This document shows, one piece after another, positions 10,571-21,775 of a DNA stretch of 64,000 nucleotides; the first letter of the stretch is position 1, and each line of letters opens with the position of its first letter. A program made the position numbers and the translations under genes. Source of the stretch: Mesostigma viride (Eukaryota; Streptophyta; Mesostigmatophyceae; Mesostigmatales; Mesostigmataceae). The stretch is taken from assembly GCA_009746045.1 (NCBI GenBank), contig RPFO01001075.1:729561-793560 (forward strand), read 5' to 3'. The notes under the pieces were generated by a model that saw only the letters and a program-made list of their open reading frames with translations, searched no databases and was not told the DNA's origin.

Positions 10571-10930
10571 GTTGTTCTTGTTCTTGTTCTTGTTCTTGTT
10601 CTTGTTCTTGTTCTTGTTCTTGTTCTTGTTCTTGTTCTTGTTCTTGTTCTTGTTCTTGTTCTTGTTCTTGTTCTTGTTCTTGTTCTTGTTCTTGTTCTTG
10701 TTCTTGTTCTTGTTCTTGTTCTTGTTCTTGTTCTTGTTCTTGTTCTTGTTCTTGTTCTTGTTCTTGTTCTTGTTCTTGTTCTTGTTCTTGTTCTTGTTCT
10801 TGTTCTTGTTCTTGTTCTTGTTCTTGTTCTTGTTCTTGTTCTTGTTCTTGTTCTTGTTCTTGTTCTTGTTCTTGTTCTTGTTCTTGTTCTTGTTCTTGTT
10901 CTTGTTCTTGTTCTTGTTCTTGTTCTTGTT
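10571..10930. repeat. TTCTTG hexanucleotide array, about 60 copies
   Basis: Uninterrupted TTCTTG units for about 360 bp. The period is a multiple of three, so frames stay open on both strands (Asn-Lys on one, Leu-Val or Leu-Phe on the other). This is not evidence of a gene. Confidence 0.97.
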
Positions 10931-11018
10931 GTTGGTTCCCATGCCGCGGAAGTTAGTTAGTTAGTTAGTTGAATCCCACGCCGCGGAAGTTGTTGTTGTT
11001 GTTGTTGTGTCCCACGCC

Positions 11019-12044
11019 GCGGAAGTGCAGCAGAGATTCTATATTTGCCGAGGGCCGGATAGAACGGTTGCGTGTACGGGACTGGTTTCAGGAACGCCCC
11101 CGTACCTGTGCTAGTCGAGTTTGCAGGTGGGGAGTTGTGAACCGCCGCGCCGGGCGAGAACGATTTTTCGAATTTATCAACGATCACAAGCGTCTGCCCG
11201 TGCAACGCTTGCCTCATAATTAGCCGGCCATGCCGATTTGCAGTCGCCAGCCGGTCAGTAGTGGTGAAAGAATATTTGGACTAAAAAAGAATCGCGGGCT
11301 TATTGCGCCTGAAGAAGAAGAAAGCCAAAGGCGCACTAGAACAAGCCTTTGGAGCCGCAGTTTAGCATGATTGAGTTATCATTTTTCCAGCCATCTACAG
11401 CGCTCTCTCCGATACAGCTAGCCTACCATGGCGTAGTCCTTAGCCAGCTACATCAATTTGTTCGTCTTTGTTCCTAAAGGAAATTTAAATTTCGTGACAT
11501 CGTGCGCATGCGGCATTTCACGAAGCTACTGCAATCGCATTACGCTAAACAAAGTAAGCCAATGTTCCTAATCAGCGCCCGCATATGCATGCCACGTTTA
11601 GTCGCAAGGAGTCGCATAGACTATCTGTCTCACACTTTGTTAACCACTTGGTTAATCATCGCTCATTTGCTTACTGCTCCATGAGGGGAGCTGTGTACTA
11701 CTGATTCTCTATCTTTTATGTATGGCATGCAGTCGACTTAATGTCTTTTGCCATTCTTCAGGAATCCACTCGTTCCCGTCGCTTGACAGGCTACTAAAGA
11801 TGCCTTTGAGTTACGCGACATTTTCGGCCTCGTTTACTCTACACCCGGCACATCTGGGCTACTCATTATGTGCCGATGTCCACTGTAAGTTATTCAAGTT
11901 TTTTGCCTTGCATGGTTGTCAGTTTTGCTGGGCAATTTCTCCCCACCGAGATCTCTTCTTTCGCTTTGGCAACGCCATGCTATTGTATGGTATGCCTTCG
12001 TGCCATGCTAGTGGGAAGGTAGGTTCACGTGCTTGTTCGTTGTC
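11019..12044. other. 1 kb with no recognised feature
   Basis: Only short open frames without recognisable domains occur. The region joins the hexanucleotide array to the G-rich minisatellite. Confidence 0.5.
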
Positions 12045-13045
12045 AAGAGAGGAATGCGTGCATGTGGGTGGGTGGGTGAACGCACTTTTTCCCTGTCAAG
12101 GGAGGGATGCATGTGGGGTGCATGGGTGAGTGCAAGTGCTTTTTCCTGTCAAAGGAGGGATGCATGTGGGGTGGGTGAGTGCAAGTGCTTGTTCCTTGTC
12201 AAGGGAGGGATGCACGTGGGGTTGGTGGTTGCACGTGCTTTTTCCTTGTCAAAGGAGGGATGCATGTGGGGTGGGTGAGTGCACGCGCTTGTTCCTTGTC
12301 AAGGGAGGGATGCATGTGGGGTGGGTGGGTGCACGCGCTTGTTCCTTGTCAAGGGAGGGGTGCATGTGCAGTAGGTGGGTGCACGTGCTTGTTTCTTGTA
12401 AAGGGAGGACTGCATGTGGGGTGGGTGGCTGCATGCGCTTGTTCCTTGTCAAGGGAGGGATGCATGTGGGGTGGGTGGGTGCATGCGCTTGTTCCTTGTC
12501 GAGGGAGGGATGCATGTGGGGTGGGTGGGTGCACGTGCTTGTTCCTTATCAAGGGAGGGATGCTTGTGCATTAGGTGGGTTCACGTGCTTGTTTCTTGTA
12601 AAGGGATGGATGCATGTGGGGTGGGTGGGTACACATGCTTGTTCCTTGTCAAGGGAGGGATGCATGCGCGGTGGGTAGGTGCATGCTCTTGTTCCTTGTC
12701 AAGGTAGAGATGCATGTGGGTGGGTGGGTGCATGAAATTGTTCCTTGTCAAGGGAGGGACGCAGGTGGGGTGGGTGGGTGCACATGCTTCTTCCTTGTCA
12801 AGGGAGGGATGCATGCGCGGTGGGTGGGTGCATGTGTGTGTTCTTTATCAAGGGAGGGATGCATTGCAGTAGGTGGGCCCACATGCTTGTTTCTTGTAAA
12901 GGGAGGGGTGCATGTGGGGTGGGCGGGTGAACGCACTTTTTCCCTGTCAAGGGAGGGATGCATGTGGGGTGGGTGAGTGCAAGTGCTTTTTCCTGTCAAA
13001 GGAGGGATGCATGTGGGGTGGGTGAGTGCAAGTGCTTGTCCACTT
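12045..13045. repeat. G-rich 50-bp minisatellite, array 1
   Basis: About 20 units of 50 bp, each with the pattern CTTGTTCCTTGTCAAGGGAG, GGATGCATGTGG and GGTGGGTGGGTGCA. Most units hold four or more G runs, so they could form G-quadruplexes. Fifty is not a multiple of three, so each frame shifts from unit to unit; all three plus frames stay open by composition. A near-identical block recurs at 31549-32780. Confidence 0.95.
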
Positions 13046-13324
13046 TTGGTGGTAAGCAGTGCGCCATTTCGTTTATTGTCACGGGGGGAACAAATTGCTT
13101 GTCGCACGCGCATTTTCAACCGTCTAGATCTCGGCCCGCCGTTTCGAGCCGTAGGATGTCACTTTTAAAGTTCGAAAATTTTCCAAAATTTTCCTTGAAA
13201 CGTTTAGCCTTTCCTTGAAATGTTTATCCTCGGCGCGCGCCATTTATCAGCCGTGGATGAGATTTGCCACCGTCCGATTTCGACTCCAGAAACCCAGTAC
13301 GAGGCCATGGCAAGCGGAGGAGGT
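13046..13324. other. Spacer between minisatellite and piggyBac element
   Basis: This 280-bp stretch has no recognised feature. It is the left flank of the piggyBac target site TTAA at 13325-13328. Confidence 0.5.
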
Positions 13325-13328
13325 TTAA

Positions 13329-13341
13329 CCCCTCAACCGTC
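13329..13341. repeat. Left TIR of the piggyBac element
   Basis: CCCCTCAACCGTC, preceded by TTAA at 13325-13328. It matches the right terminus over all 13 bases. Confidence 0.95.
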
Positions 13342-13639
13342 CTCGTGCCGATTTTCGACTGCGAGTTTTTCTCATGCCTCACGTTCGGCATGAGTTTGTG
13401 CGCCCTGTAGGGATTTGGCGGGAAGGTTTTGGCGGGAACCAACTAGACCACCGAAAAGATCTAGATTCACTCTATCCGTAGGACACTTGTCTGACCGTAT
13501 TTGACCACCGTATCAGGGTGGAAACCCTGGTCAAAGTCAACAGGGTACCCTGGTTTTGGCAGGTTTTGGCGGTAAAAAAAATTGACAAAAACGTACGAAA
13601 ACGAAGGATGCGAAAAAAGGGGGGAGCGCGGACGTAGAC

Positions 13640-16063
13640 ATGGCGGACGAAATGCAGGCAGATATACGGACTTTCAAGGTAAAGAAGGGCATTTTCATTG
13701 CAGTGCCTGTGGAAAAGTTCGGACTAGACTGGGCGATACAGCAGTATGGGGAAAAACACAGCGAGGTACGTTTGCCGGGCAAGGTAGTGACAGTGAACAG
13801 GTCCGGAGATGGTGCACGTTGCTATTTCCCGGACGACAAGCTCACGTACCCATTCACCCGTGAGCAGATTTTCATATATTCGTGCAGCTCAGATGAGTAC
13901 GAAGCTCTAGTGAAAGAATGCGCAGCCAGGAAGGTCCCAACGTCAGGTAGCAGTGACGATGATAGCGAGCAGGGCCAGGATAGCGATTCTGACGCCGGCG
14001 AGGACGACGACGACAAATCCGAGGATATCGAGCTGCCCACACCGGTCAAGCGACGCGAGCCGGGGAAGCGCGCTGTCGGCAACCCGAAGAAGAACCCAGC
14101 CATCAGCCACGCCCCGAAAAGGCGCCGTCAGACCAAGGCGGCGGCCAGCGAGAGCGTTGTCTCGGACGCTTCCGATGACGACTTTGTTTACCAGAAGGAT
14201 GCGGAGGGTCCGGTGCCGAGCGGTGAGGCTGAGCTCGATGATTCGTTTTTTCCTGACGATACGCCTGCCACTGAGGAGCCAGCCGAGACCGTCTGGAAAT
14301 TTGGTTTCGGCAAGCCAGGCGTGTTTCCTTTTCCCGATACTCCGGTGCTGTCGCCGATGACGGGTACCGCCTGCTATCAAAACCTTTCCCCTGCCCAGCT
14401 CAAGTTTGGGCCCCTCGGGCTGTTCTCCCTTTTCTGGTCCCAGCGTGATGTCGTGGCCAAGATTGTCAAGGAGACCAACGACTATGCTGAGCTCAAGGGG
14501 GCGGGCAAGCCAGGTGGGCGTGAGTGGCACCCGATGACAATGCATGAGATGGGCAAATTTCTGGGCATCGTCATCACCATGGCCCTGGGCAGGTTCCCTT
14601 CGAGGGATGACTACTTTTCCAGCGAGGGGATGGGTGTGGGAAAGCCGGTCTGCTTCCAAGACGTGATGCCGCAGAAGCGGTTCGAGCAAATTGCACGCTT
14701 CCTCCACTGCCAGCCGACTGCCCAGCGCCCTGCCCGCGACACTGACCCGAGGGCGCACATCCTCTGGCAGACCCTGTGGCTCGAGGAGCACCTCAACGCC
14801 GCGTACATCAAGTACGTGAAGCCCGGGGACCGCATCGCGCTGGACGAGCGCTCCATCCCCACGCGCCACAAGATGTCCCCCGTGAAGTGCTTCAACCCCA
14901 CGAAGCCCGAGCAATTCCACATCAAGCTGTTCGCTCTGAACGACAAGACGGGCTACCTGCTCAAGGTGGAGACCTACGACAAGGTCAAGGAGGAGGACCA
15001 CACGTTCAAGGTGGTGACGCGCATGGTGTCCGTGCTCGAGCGCCCCGCCATCGTCGCGATGGACCGGTTCTACACGAGCAAGCGCGCCATCGACTCAGTC
15101 GCTGAGATGGGCCACCGCGTGGTCGGCACCATCTGCGCGAACCGCAAGGGGCTGCCCTTCGATGAGGTGGCGAAGCTCATGCCCAAGAAGAAGGAGGTGG
15201 AGCAGGGTGACTACGCGTGGGCGGCAAGCAACGAGGGGCACCTGCTGTGCAGCTGGCAGGACAAGAAGCCGGTGTGGACCCTCTCCAAGGGGCTGGGCGC
15301 CCTTGCGGAGGTGGCGGTCACCCGGCACGGCGGCCACACCGGGGTGCGGAAGACGGTGACCGCACCCCACAACATCGTGGAGTATTGGCTCACCTACAAG
15401 GCCACGGACGTGTGCGACCAATACTGCGCCGAGTACGACGTGTGCAAGGCCCTTGTGACGAGGGTGTGGTGGGTGCGCCTGCTGATGGGGCACTTCGCCA
15501 ACGTGCTCACCAACAGCTACCTGCTGCACGTGATGATCCACACGGAGTCCAAGACCGCCATGACCCACTCGAGGTTCCTGAGCGTGCTGGCCAAGGAGCT
15601 CGAGGCGAACGCGTGGCCGGGCGCAACCGTGCCCATCCGTGAGCTGCAGGCCACGGACATCCCCCTCAGCCGCACGGTGGGCCGATTTGGCCCCCTGCAC
15701 TACCCCGCCAAGAAGATCCCGTGGGTGGAGCAGGTGCTGTGCCAACTGTGCTGCGCGCAAGGCAGGAAGCACAAGACCTCGGTCATGTGCGAGCACTGTG
15801 ACATGGCGTTCTGCAGCAACAGCGAGCGGAACTGCTTCGGCCTCTTCCACTCCGGGCAGGTGGAGGGGCTGGACTTCAACGTGACGAAGCAGCGGGTATG
15901 GCAGCGCCTCTCCCAGCGTGGCGAATGCGCCAAGAATTTCAAGGGCGCCACTACCACGAGGGGGGCAGCAGCCACCACCCGGAAGCTCAAGGGGGTGGCG
16001 CGGCGCCGCCATCTCAGGGCGGAGCATGTCCGCCTGGGATATAGTCCTACGGAGGCTGACTAA
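13640..16063 (+). CDS. piggyBac transposase
   Basis: The intronless 807-residue protein starts at ATG 13640. It catalyses cut-and-paste transposition at TTAA. Residues about 95-210 are acidic and basic low complexity with likely nuclear-localisation clusters (KRREPGKR, PKRRRQ). The DDE_Tnp_1_7 domain follows: D402 in ALDERSIP, D475 in VAMDRFYTS and the third aspartate in ATDVCDQY (D590 or D593). A C-terminal cysteine-rich finger covers about 701-741 (CQLC, CEHC, then further C and H residues), like the domain piggyBac transposases use to bind their termini. A basic tail ends the protein. Length is above the roughly 600 residues usual for the family because of the long N-terminus. All key residues are present and no frameshift is seen. 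Confidence 0.95.
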   Translation: MADEMQADIRTFKVKKGIFIAVPVEKFGLDWAIQQYGEKHSEVRLPGKVVTVNRSGDGARCYFPDDKLTYPFTREQIFIYSCSSDEYEALVKECAARKVPTSGSSDDDSEQGQDSDSDAGEDDDDKSEDIELPTPVKRREPGKRAVGNPKKNPAISHAPKRRRQTKAAASESVVSDASDDDFVYQKDAEGPVPSGEAELDDSFFPDDTPATEEPAETVWKFGFGKPGVFPFPDTPVLSPMTGTACYQNLSPAQLKFGPLGLFSLFWSQRDVVAKIVKETNDYAELKGAGKPGGREWHPMTMHEMGKFLGIVITMALGRFPSRDDYFSSEGMGVGKPVCFQDVMPQKRFEQIARFLHCQPTAQRPARDTDPRAHILWQTLWLEEHLNAAYIKYVKPGDRIALDERSIPTRHKMSPVKCFNPTKPEQFHIKLFALNDKTGYLLKVETYDKVKEEDHTFKVVTRMVSVLERPAIVAMDRFYTSKRAIDSVAEMGHRVVGTICANRKGLPFDEVAKLMPKKKEVEQGDYAWAASNEGHLLCSWQDKKPVWTLSKGLGALAEVAVTRHGGHTGVRKTVTAPHNIVEYWLTYKATDVCDQYCAEYDVCKALVTRVWWVRLLMGHFANVLTNSYLLHVMIHTESKTAMTHSRFLSVLAKELEANAWPGATVPIRELQATDIPLSRTVGRFGPLHYPAKKIPWVEQVLCQLCCAQGRKHKTSVMCEHCDMAFCSNSERNCFGLFHSGQVEGLDFNVTKQRVWQRLSQRGECAKNFKGATTTRGAAATTRKLKGVARRRHLRAEHVRLGYSPTEAD

Positions 16064-16149
16064 GAATGCTAGCATTTGTTGCCTACGTGGCATGGCATTT
16101 GGCCTTTCCTGCCCGCGCTCATGCGCGCCGTGTATCACCATGGGCCGGC

Positions 16150-17396
16150 ATGGTTTGAAGTGTGTGTTATTGTTTCATGGTGGACCCACCTGTGCATGTG
16201 TTATTTGGTTTCATGTTGTTAGCCTGGGTTATTGTTTCATGGTCCCACCTGTGCATCTGTTATTTGGTTTCATGTTGTTAGCCTGCATGGGTTATTGTTT
16301 CATGGTCATGTCTTATTAGCTTTCATGTTTATGCATAACTTGTGCAGTTTGAAAATCTGCTCCGTGATGGTCACAGTGCCACCTATTTCTAGTTGGCAAT
16401 TTTCAGTGTTACTGCATGCATGGTCCCTTGGTCACTAATTTATCTAGGAGTGCTGGGATGTTTTGACTTTGTGTCAAGGTCCATCATGCATGTAAAAATA
16501 AGTACCACAGTATTAGCGGGTCTGCAAGCATTTACGCTTATTGTGGCATATATTTGTGCCACATAGGCTGGAATAAACATAATCATGCATTTTTCATGCT
16601 TACCTATCATTTCCATGTTCAAAACTGCACTAGGATGTTTATTCTAGCCGCCCAAAAACTGGTGACTCAAAATAGTCACCAGCTATTTTTAGCATTATCT
16701 TGTGGGTCCCTGGGTGAAACAAGACATGTAAGTGTTTGGATGTAGTGCTTGGGTACAGTTGCAGTCCCCCCTGAAATACTAGGGTGAAATCCAAGGTATA
16801 CGTGCTCCATCATGCATGATAAGGTTGTGAACCCCGTACTCGCGGCCCGCGCGTAGTCGTCTCCAATCATATCCGGCAGGGACCTGCAGTGGTTATGGCA
16901 GGTATTGGTGGCACACAGGTTGGAATAAGTGTTAGCATGCATGTTTGCCCATACTCCATGCTTACCTATCGTTTCCATGTTCAAAACTGCACTAGGATGC
17001 CTATTTTAGCCCCCAAAAAACTCGTGACTCAAAATAGTCACCAGTTATTTTTAGCACCAGCTGATGGGTCCCTGGGGGAGTTACAATTTTTAGTGTTTCT
17101 ATCCCATCCTAACTAAAAACTCTATCTACAAAACCAACCCCAGGGTCAACTCATTGAGGAAAGGGGTCTATCATCCATTATAAGGGTGTCACCGCGCACA
17201 CTCACCGTACCCCCCTGAGGGGGGGGCTATTTATAGAGCAGGGGGGGCTAGCACTGGGACCACCCACTATACCCCCAGGTGGGCCCTAATATGGTTATGC
17301 TTGGTTCCTAGTATGGTCTAGAAAAAATAATTAGGCTGAATGGGGGCACCTGTGGCATACTGTGCAACTCGTGACTCATTTTAGTCACGAGTCAAA
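16150..17396. other. Noncoding 3' part of the piggyBac element with internal repeats
   Basis: A segment at about 16547-16722 recurs in diverged form at 16902-17080. Both copies share CATGCTTACCTATC, AACTGCACTAGGATG and a hairpin of the type TGGTGACT-n-AGTCACCA. A shorter repeat with GGTTTCATGTTGTTAGCCTG lies at 16200-16310. No coding domain is visible. Confidence 0.65.
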
Positions 17397-17409
17397 GACG
17401 GTTGAGGGG
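17397..17409. repeat. Right TIR of the piggyBac element
   Basis: The exact reverse complement of the left terminus, followed by TTAA at 17410-17413. Just inside lies the perfect hairpin ACTCGTGACT...AGTCACGAGT at 17368-17393. Confidence 0.95.
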
Positions 17410-17413
17410 TTAA

Positions 17414-17781
17414 GCGGCGCGGAGAGGTGAGGGAGGCGGGTGGGCGAGCGTAGCGTGGGGGGGGGGGGACGTCGACGGGTGTTTTGGCGCTTTTTATGAG
17501 GCGTTTTTTTTTTTCCCTCTTAGGCTTCAGGGTTTTTTTTTACGTCTGGGCGTCGCCTTTTTTTTTTGTGGGCGTTTCTGACCGTTGGATCGGCGCTAAG
17601 CAACCCAGTTTTTTGGGAGCGCTGATGGAATCTTCCGTCCGCCAGGATCCACGACGGAATCTATTGTTGTGGTGGTGGTGTTCCCACACGGGAGCGGGAT
17701 CTTCCGTTACAACACTTGGCTTCATACACTTGAATGTACCCGGGGATTTAGGGCACCGGCTACAGTCAGTCAGCTGTATGG
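17414..17781. other. Spacer between piggyBac element and the 11.3-kb unit
   Basis: G-rich at the start, then T-rich runs. An open frame from 17484 crosses into the next element and shows no domain. Confidence 0.45.
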
Positions 17782-17813
17782 AGGGGATTCATAAGTGTTT
17801 GCTCAATTTCATA
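17782..17813. repeat. Left terminal inverted repeat of the 11.3-kb unit
   Basis: 32 bp matching the reverse complement of 29083-29114 except at two positions (A/G and T/C). Confidence 0.82.
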
Positions 17814-17887
17814 AATTTTACTCAATTTTTCCACATGTGATTAAATCCTTATATTTGTCAATAAAGCAGGGGTCATCCAGCCTTCAG

Positions 17888-18745
17888 ACCATGAAAATAG
17901 ACCACCCACAAAAATTGGGCTCATTCTGAGCTCAAATGGTGACATGTGACAGCATACATGTGCAGTTTTTCGTCATTTTCCCCCTTTTCTTACATGAAAC
18001 AAATATGAATAGTGGACAAATGAACTCATTTCAGGCTGGATTCTTGCAGGCAGCATTTATACCATGAAAATAGACCACCCACAAAAATTGGGCTCATTCT
18101 GAGCTCAAATGGTGACATGTGACAGCATACATGTGCAGTTTTTCGTCATTTTCCCCCTTTTCTTACATGAAACAAATATGAACAGTGGACAAATGAACTC
18201 ATATCAGGCTGGGTTCTTGCAGGCAGCATCTAGACCATGAAAATAGACCACCCACAAAAATTGGGCTCATTTTGAGCTCAAATGGTGACATGTGACAGCA
18301 TACATGTGCAGTTTTTCGTCATTTTCCCCCTTTTCTTACATGAAACAAATATGAATAGTGAACAAATGAACTCATATCAGGCTGGATTCTTGCAGGCAGC
18401 ATGTAGACCATGAAAATAGACCACCCACAAAAATTGGGCTCATTCTGAGCTCAAATGGTGACATGTGACAGCATACATGTGCAGTTTTTCGTCATTTTCT
18501 CGGTTATCTTACATGAAACAAATATGAATATTGAACAAATGAACTCAGATCAGGCTGGAAACTTGTAAGCAGCATGTAGACCATCAAAATAGACTGTTTA
18601 CAGCTCAAAAGGTGACAAATGAAAGGAAAACAATGCAGTTTGATGCCATTGCCACTGTTCTCTTGAATAAAACATTTTTGTGCGACCAAATGAACTCGAT
18701 CGATCATGTCAGGCTGGAAACTTGCAAGCATCAACTGAATCATGA
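17888..18745. repeat. 173-bp subterminal array, left (four full units and one diverged)
   Basis: Units start with ACCATGAAAATAGACC at 17888, 18061, 18234 and 18407, exactly 173 bp apart. A fifth diverged unit starts at 18580. Each contains CCACCCACAAAAATTGGGCT and ACATGTGACAGCATACATGT. The right array carries the same unit reversed. Confidence 0.95.
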
Positions 18746-19331
18746 AACTTCATGATTCAATCTGAGATGAAATGGGATGGCACAAGAGCAACCCAGGCCA
18801 TCGACAAGGCACATGTCTCGGCTGCCAGTGGCACGCCACGTACTCTTTCAGTCCAGCATGAATATACAATAAGTACTAAGACATCACCTTCTACTAGAAG
18901 CACTGGCTCACTTAATAATACATCAGAAACTAGTATAAGCTTAGCTGGTAAACCAGTCATTGCTCATAGTCCAGTCATTGGAGAAGTTTGGCCACTGCTG
19001 CAATGGGCGGCCGACACCATAGTTGGGCGGAGCTGACACGGATGATGGCACCCACGTGGTCACCGGGCGCCATCGTGGCACGGGCGTCGTGTTCCCAGAC
19101 ATGGCCAGTGTCGCAATTGAGTTGAGCGCAGCCACCGCCACAGAGACCGTGCCAGAGAAGGGGTCAATGGATGGGAGCCGGCGTCCACCAACCTGCACAC
19201 CACCACCCAGCACATCAAGCCAGCATGCCTTAGGGCACGGTATATGAAGGAATAATCAACAAACCAAACAAATATATCCTATATACTCCAACAAACTATT
19301 CACAAAGGCAGATTATGTTGATTCAAAGAAA
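18746..19331. other. Spacer between left array and minus-strand gene
   Basis: Contains the 3' flank of the minus-strand gene. No recognised domain or repeat. Confidence 0.45.
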
Positions 19332-19662
19332 TCACAATAGGAAAGGACATACCTGGGGAAGTTGCATCTGAGCCAGCATTTGCTGCACTTGCGCGAGGGG
19401 CGCTACTTCGGCGTCCCCGTCAATTACTCGTGTAGTCGTTGTAGCGGCAGGGAGTGGGAGGCGATAGTGTTGCTGTTGTTGCAGCAGCTGCTGCAGTTGC
19501 TGCAGCACCAGCTGCTGCGGATGCTGCTGCTGTAGCAGCTGTTGCTGCATCGGCGGCTGCAGCAGCTGCTGTAGTTGCTGGTGCGGCGGCGGCGGCTGCT
19601 GCTGCAGCTGCTGTAGGAGCTGCTGCAGCAGCTGCTGCTGCTGTGGCGGCGGCGCCGGCTGC

Positions 19663-19707
<45 letters not shown>

Positions 19708-21510
19708 AGGAGCTGTGAGAGCTGCAGCAGCTGCTGTGGCTGCAGCAGCTGCTGCGGCGGCGGCTCCTGCTGCTGCTGTTGCAAAGGCTGCTGCTGCTGC
19801 TGCATTTGCTGCTGCTGCTGCAGCTGCTGTAGGAGCTGCTGCTGCTGCTGTTGGTGCTGCTGCTGCTGCTGCTGCTGTTGCTGTTCCATCTCCTGCATCT
19901 TGCGTTGCAGCTGCGCAACCTCCGCGTTGTACTGCTTGTGCTGGTCCGCGACAGTGCGGCGTAGCTTCGCTACTTCTTGGTCCGAGTCGCGTTCTTCACC
20001 CGAGTCATCGCAGCGTACATATACCGAGCTCGAGGGAGGCCTCTTGTTGCGAACACCACTCGCCCTGGCTTCGGTGCTCGGCTTGACTGGCACTTGAACA
20101 CCGCACTTGGGCTCTGCAGTTGGCTGCTGGCTGTCCGCCTTCACACGCTTGGAGCGTGTGGGGTGAACCAGCTGCGCCTCTGGCACGCTTTTGTTAGCGC
20201 GAGGTTGGCTGGAAGTGGCAGCTGGTGGTGGTGCCGTGGCAGCTGGTGGTGGTGCCTTGCGCTTTGGGAAGTCCTTTACCAAGTCAAACTTGACGGCCTC
20301 GCCTTTGTTTGTGTAGATCAAGCCACCAGATGTGGCTCGAAGCGCCGCCAGACCTGCGTTTGGCAGGTATTCGCACACAGCATCTAGCCGGTCGCGCAGG
20401 ACGGTCAGGTCGCCAACCGTGGCGACAGCACCATCCTCCATGAAGACGGGCCGAAGGGCCTGGGATTGTTGAGCCCAGTTCACGTAATATGCTGGGGGAT
20501 CAGGCGTCAGCTTGGTCCCCCCGCTCTTGACAGCCTTTTCCATCATGTCCTTTCTTCCGTACGGTGTGTTGGCCAGGAAGATCCCCGCTCCTCCAGGGTA
20601 CAAATGAAACCCAAGAATTACCTTGGGGAAGAGGGGTTTGCCAAACTCCTTATGAGGGATGGCGACGCGAACCAATTGTCCAACACGGAGATGGCCAGGG
20701 GAGGGGCCATCAGGGGAGGGAAGCCACGTCATAAACGCTGGAGCTTCCGACGCAAGTTGGTCGCCGGACTTGAGGTTCGCTGCATCAAAGCTGGCGCGCC
20801 GTGTCGCACTGCTAGCGCTGCCAGGCATGGCAGCTGCTGCCGGCTGGGCCTCGTCAAGGTTAGCGTGGTCTCCATGTTCTGCACCGCCTGCACAGGGGGG
20901 AGTCGCGGAGTCGGGGGGTGTGAGGAGTCGGGTAGGTCATCGTCCACCACCCCCGCGGTCGACTTTTCATCACTCGATTGAACGCCCTTGCTGGCATCAG
21001 CCGGAATTGACGGCACGTCCTCCTTGCTGCGTGCATCTGATTCCTGGGTGGCATGGCCGTCGGTAGTACCAGGAAACACTAGCTTCCTGCCGGGTGCCTT
21101 GTGATGTGCTTTCTCGAAGTCGTCAACGGCCTTGCATCCGGAATCATCCATCAACATGCGCCGGTCTTTGTCGGTGTTTGGAAGAAACTTGTTAGCAGCG
21201 GACCCCAGGGCCGGGGGGGAGTGCCGAGCTCATGATGACCGTTCGAACCCGAAGCTTGGAGATTGGCAACTTTCACGCCACCGGGGTCCACGTCACGGCA
21301 TCCTGGGCACCACCACTCCTCCCCATTTTTATTCCCGTCAATTGCCTTGACGCAGATCGCGTGAGCAAATAGGTTGCAGCTTTCACCATTTCGGCCCCGA
21401 CAGTTGTTGTCTGCCCCATCGGCATGGCCTAAGAGGCAAACACCCGCAGTTTGTCCATAACACAGTCGTTCTGCCCGCAGCCTCTCTGTTTCACTCAGAT
21501 ACTCCGCCAT
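19332..21510 (-). CDS. PHD-like zinc finger / poly-glutamine protein of the 11.3-kb unit
   Basis: Read from ATG at 21510. Residues about 17-72 form a cysteine/histidine cluster ending in NLFAHAICVKAID and EEWWCPGC, like a PHD finger, a reader of histone tails. An acidic, Pro/Ser-rich region follows, then a conserved-looking block (LRVGQLVRVAIPHKEFGKPL to about 20370) that I do not recognise, then a Lys/Arg-rich part, a short coiled coil (VAKLRRTVADQHKQYNAEVA) and a long Gln tail. Three open frames are needed to read it: 21510-21151, 21157-20729 and 20828-19332. The switches fall at C runs near 21212 and 20895, so homopolymer error or mutation is more likely than splicing. It is divergent from the transposase gene and probably its partner protein. 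Confidence 0.65.
19466..19890. repeat. CTG/CAG-rich repeat encoding the Gln tail
   Basis: Imperfect CTG (CAG on the coding minus strand) runs broken by CCG and CTC codons encode about 110 Gln-rich residues. The longest pure run is at about 19660-19706. Other frames give poly-Ala or poly-Ser and are not genes. Confidence 0.93.
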
Positions 21511-21775
21511 ATCCCCTACAATTTAGCGGACGACGAACTTCATCGTCGACGACGTCATAGGCTGGCACGTTCTCGTTGTGTTCGTGCGCGCATGCCCTGC
21601 AGTGTTTTCTTGGCAGACTAGTGCACGCACCTCCACCCGCGCGCGCGCAAAGACGACGGTCACTGCGCTTTGTTCATTCAAATGCCATTTGCATGCGAGG
21701 CTCGGACAACGCCGCGGACTGTTTCAGAATTTTTTCACTTTTTGGATGGTCCTTCGTTTCTCGCATGTTCAGCCC
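21511..21775. other. 5' flank of the minus-strand gene
   Basis: No recognised feature besides GC-rich runs. Together with the 120-bp repeats it forms the roughly 1-kb divergent intergenic region. Confidence 0.4.

Larger units (their letters stand above)
13329..17409 (+). mobile_element. piggyBac-family DNA transposon, complete
   Basis: The 4081-bp element has perfect 13-bp inverted termini, CCCCTCAACCGTC at 13329-13341 and its complement at 17397-17409. Each is next to TTAA (13325-13328 and 17410-17413), the hallmark target duplication of the superfamily. A perfect hairpin lies close inside each end (13372-13395 and 17368-17393). The transposase gene occupies 13640-16063. The 1.3 kb after it is noncoding and contains an internal duplication. 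With intact ends and a full-length transposase, the element could be autonomous. Confidence 0.95.

Noticed and set aside
10571-10930. Asn-Lys or Leu-Val repeat protein in the TTCTTG array
   Set aside because: Any in-frame hexanucleotide array gives long open frames on both strands; there is no unique coding sequence around it.
12045-13045. Minisatellite as a CRISPR-like array or a repeat protein gene
   Set aside because: The units are contiguous, without unique spacers. The 50-bp period shifts the frame each unit, and all frames are open only because of composition.
13943-15001. Long minus-strand frame opposite the piggyBac transposase
   Set aside because: It is an antisense shadow of a GC-rich gene; the plus frame carries all piggyBac motifs.
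15095-16141. Second long minus-strand frame opposite the transposase
   Set aside because: Again an antisense shadow with no domain.
19454-20086. Poly-alanine protein on the plus strand
   Set aside because: It is the other strand of the CAG repeat that encodes the Gln tail of the minus gene.
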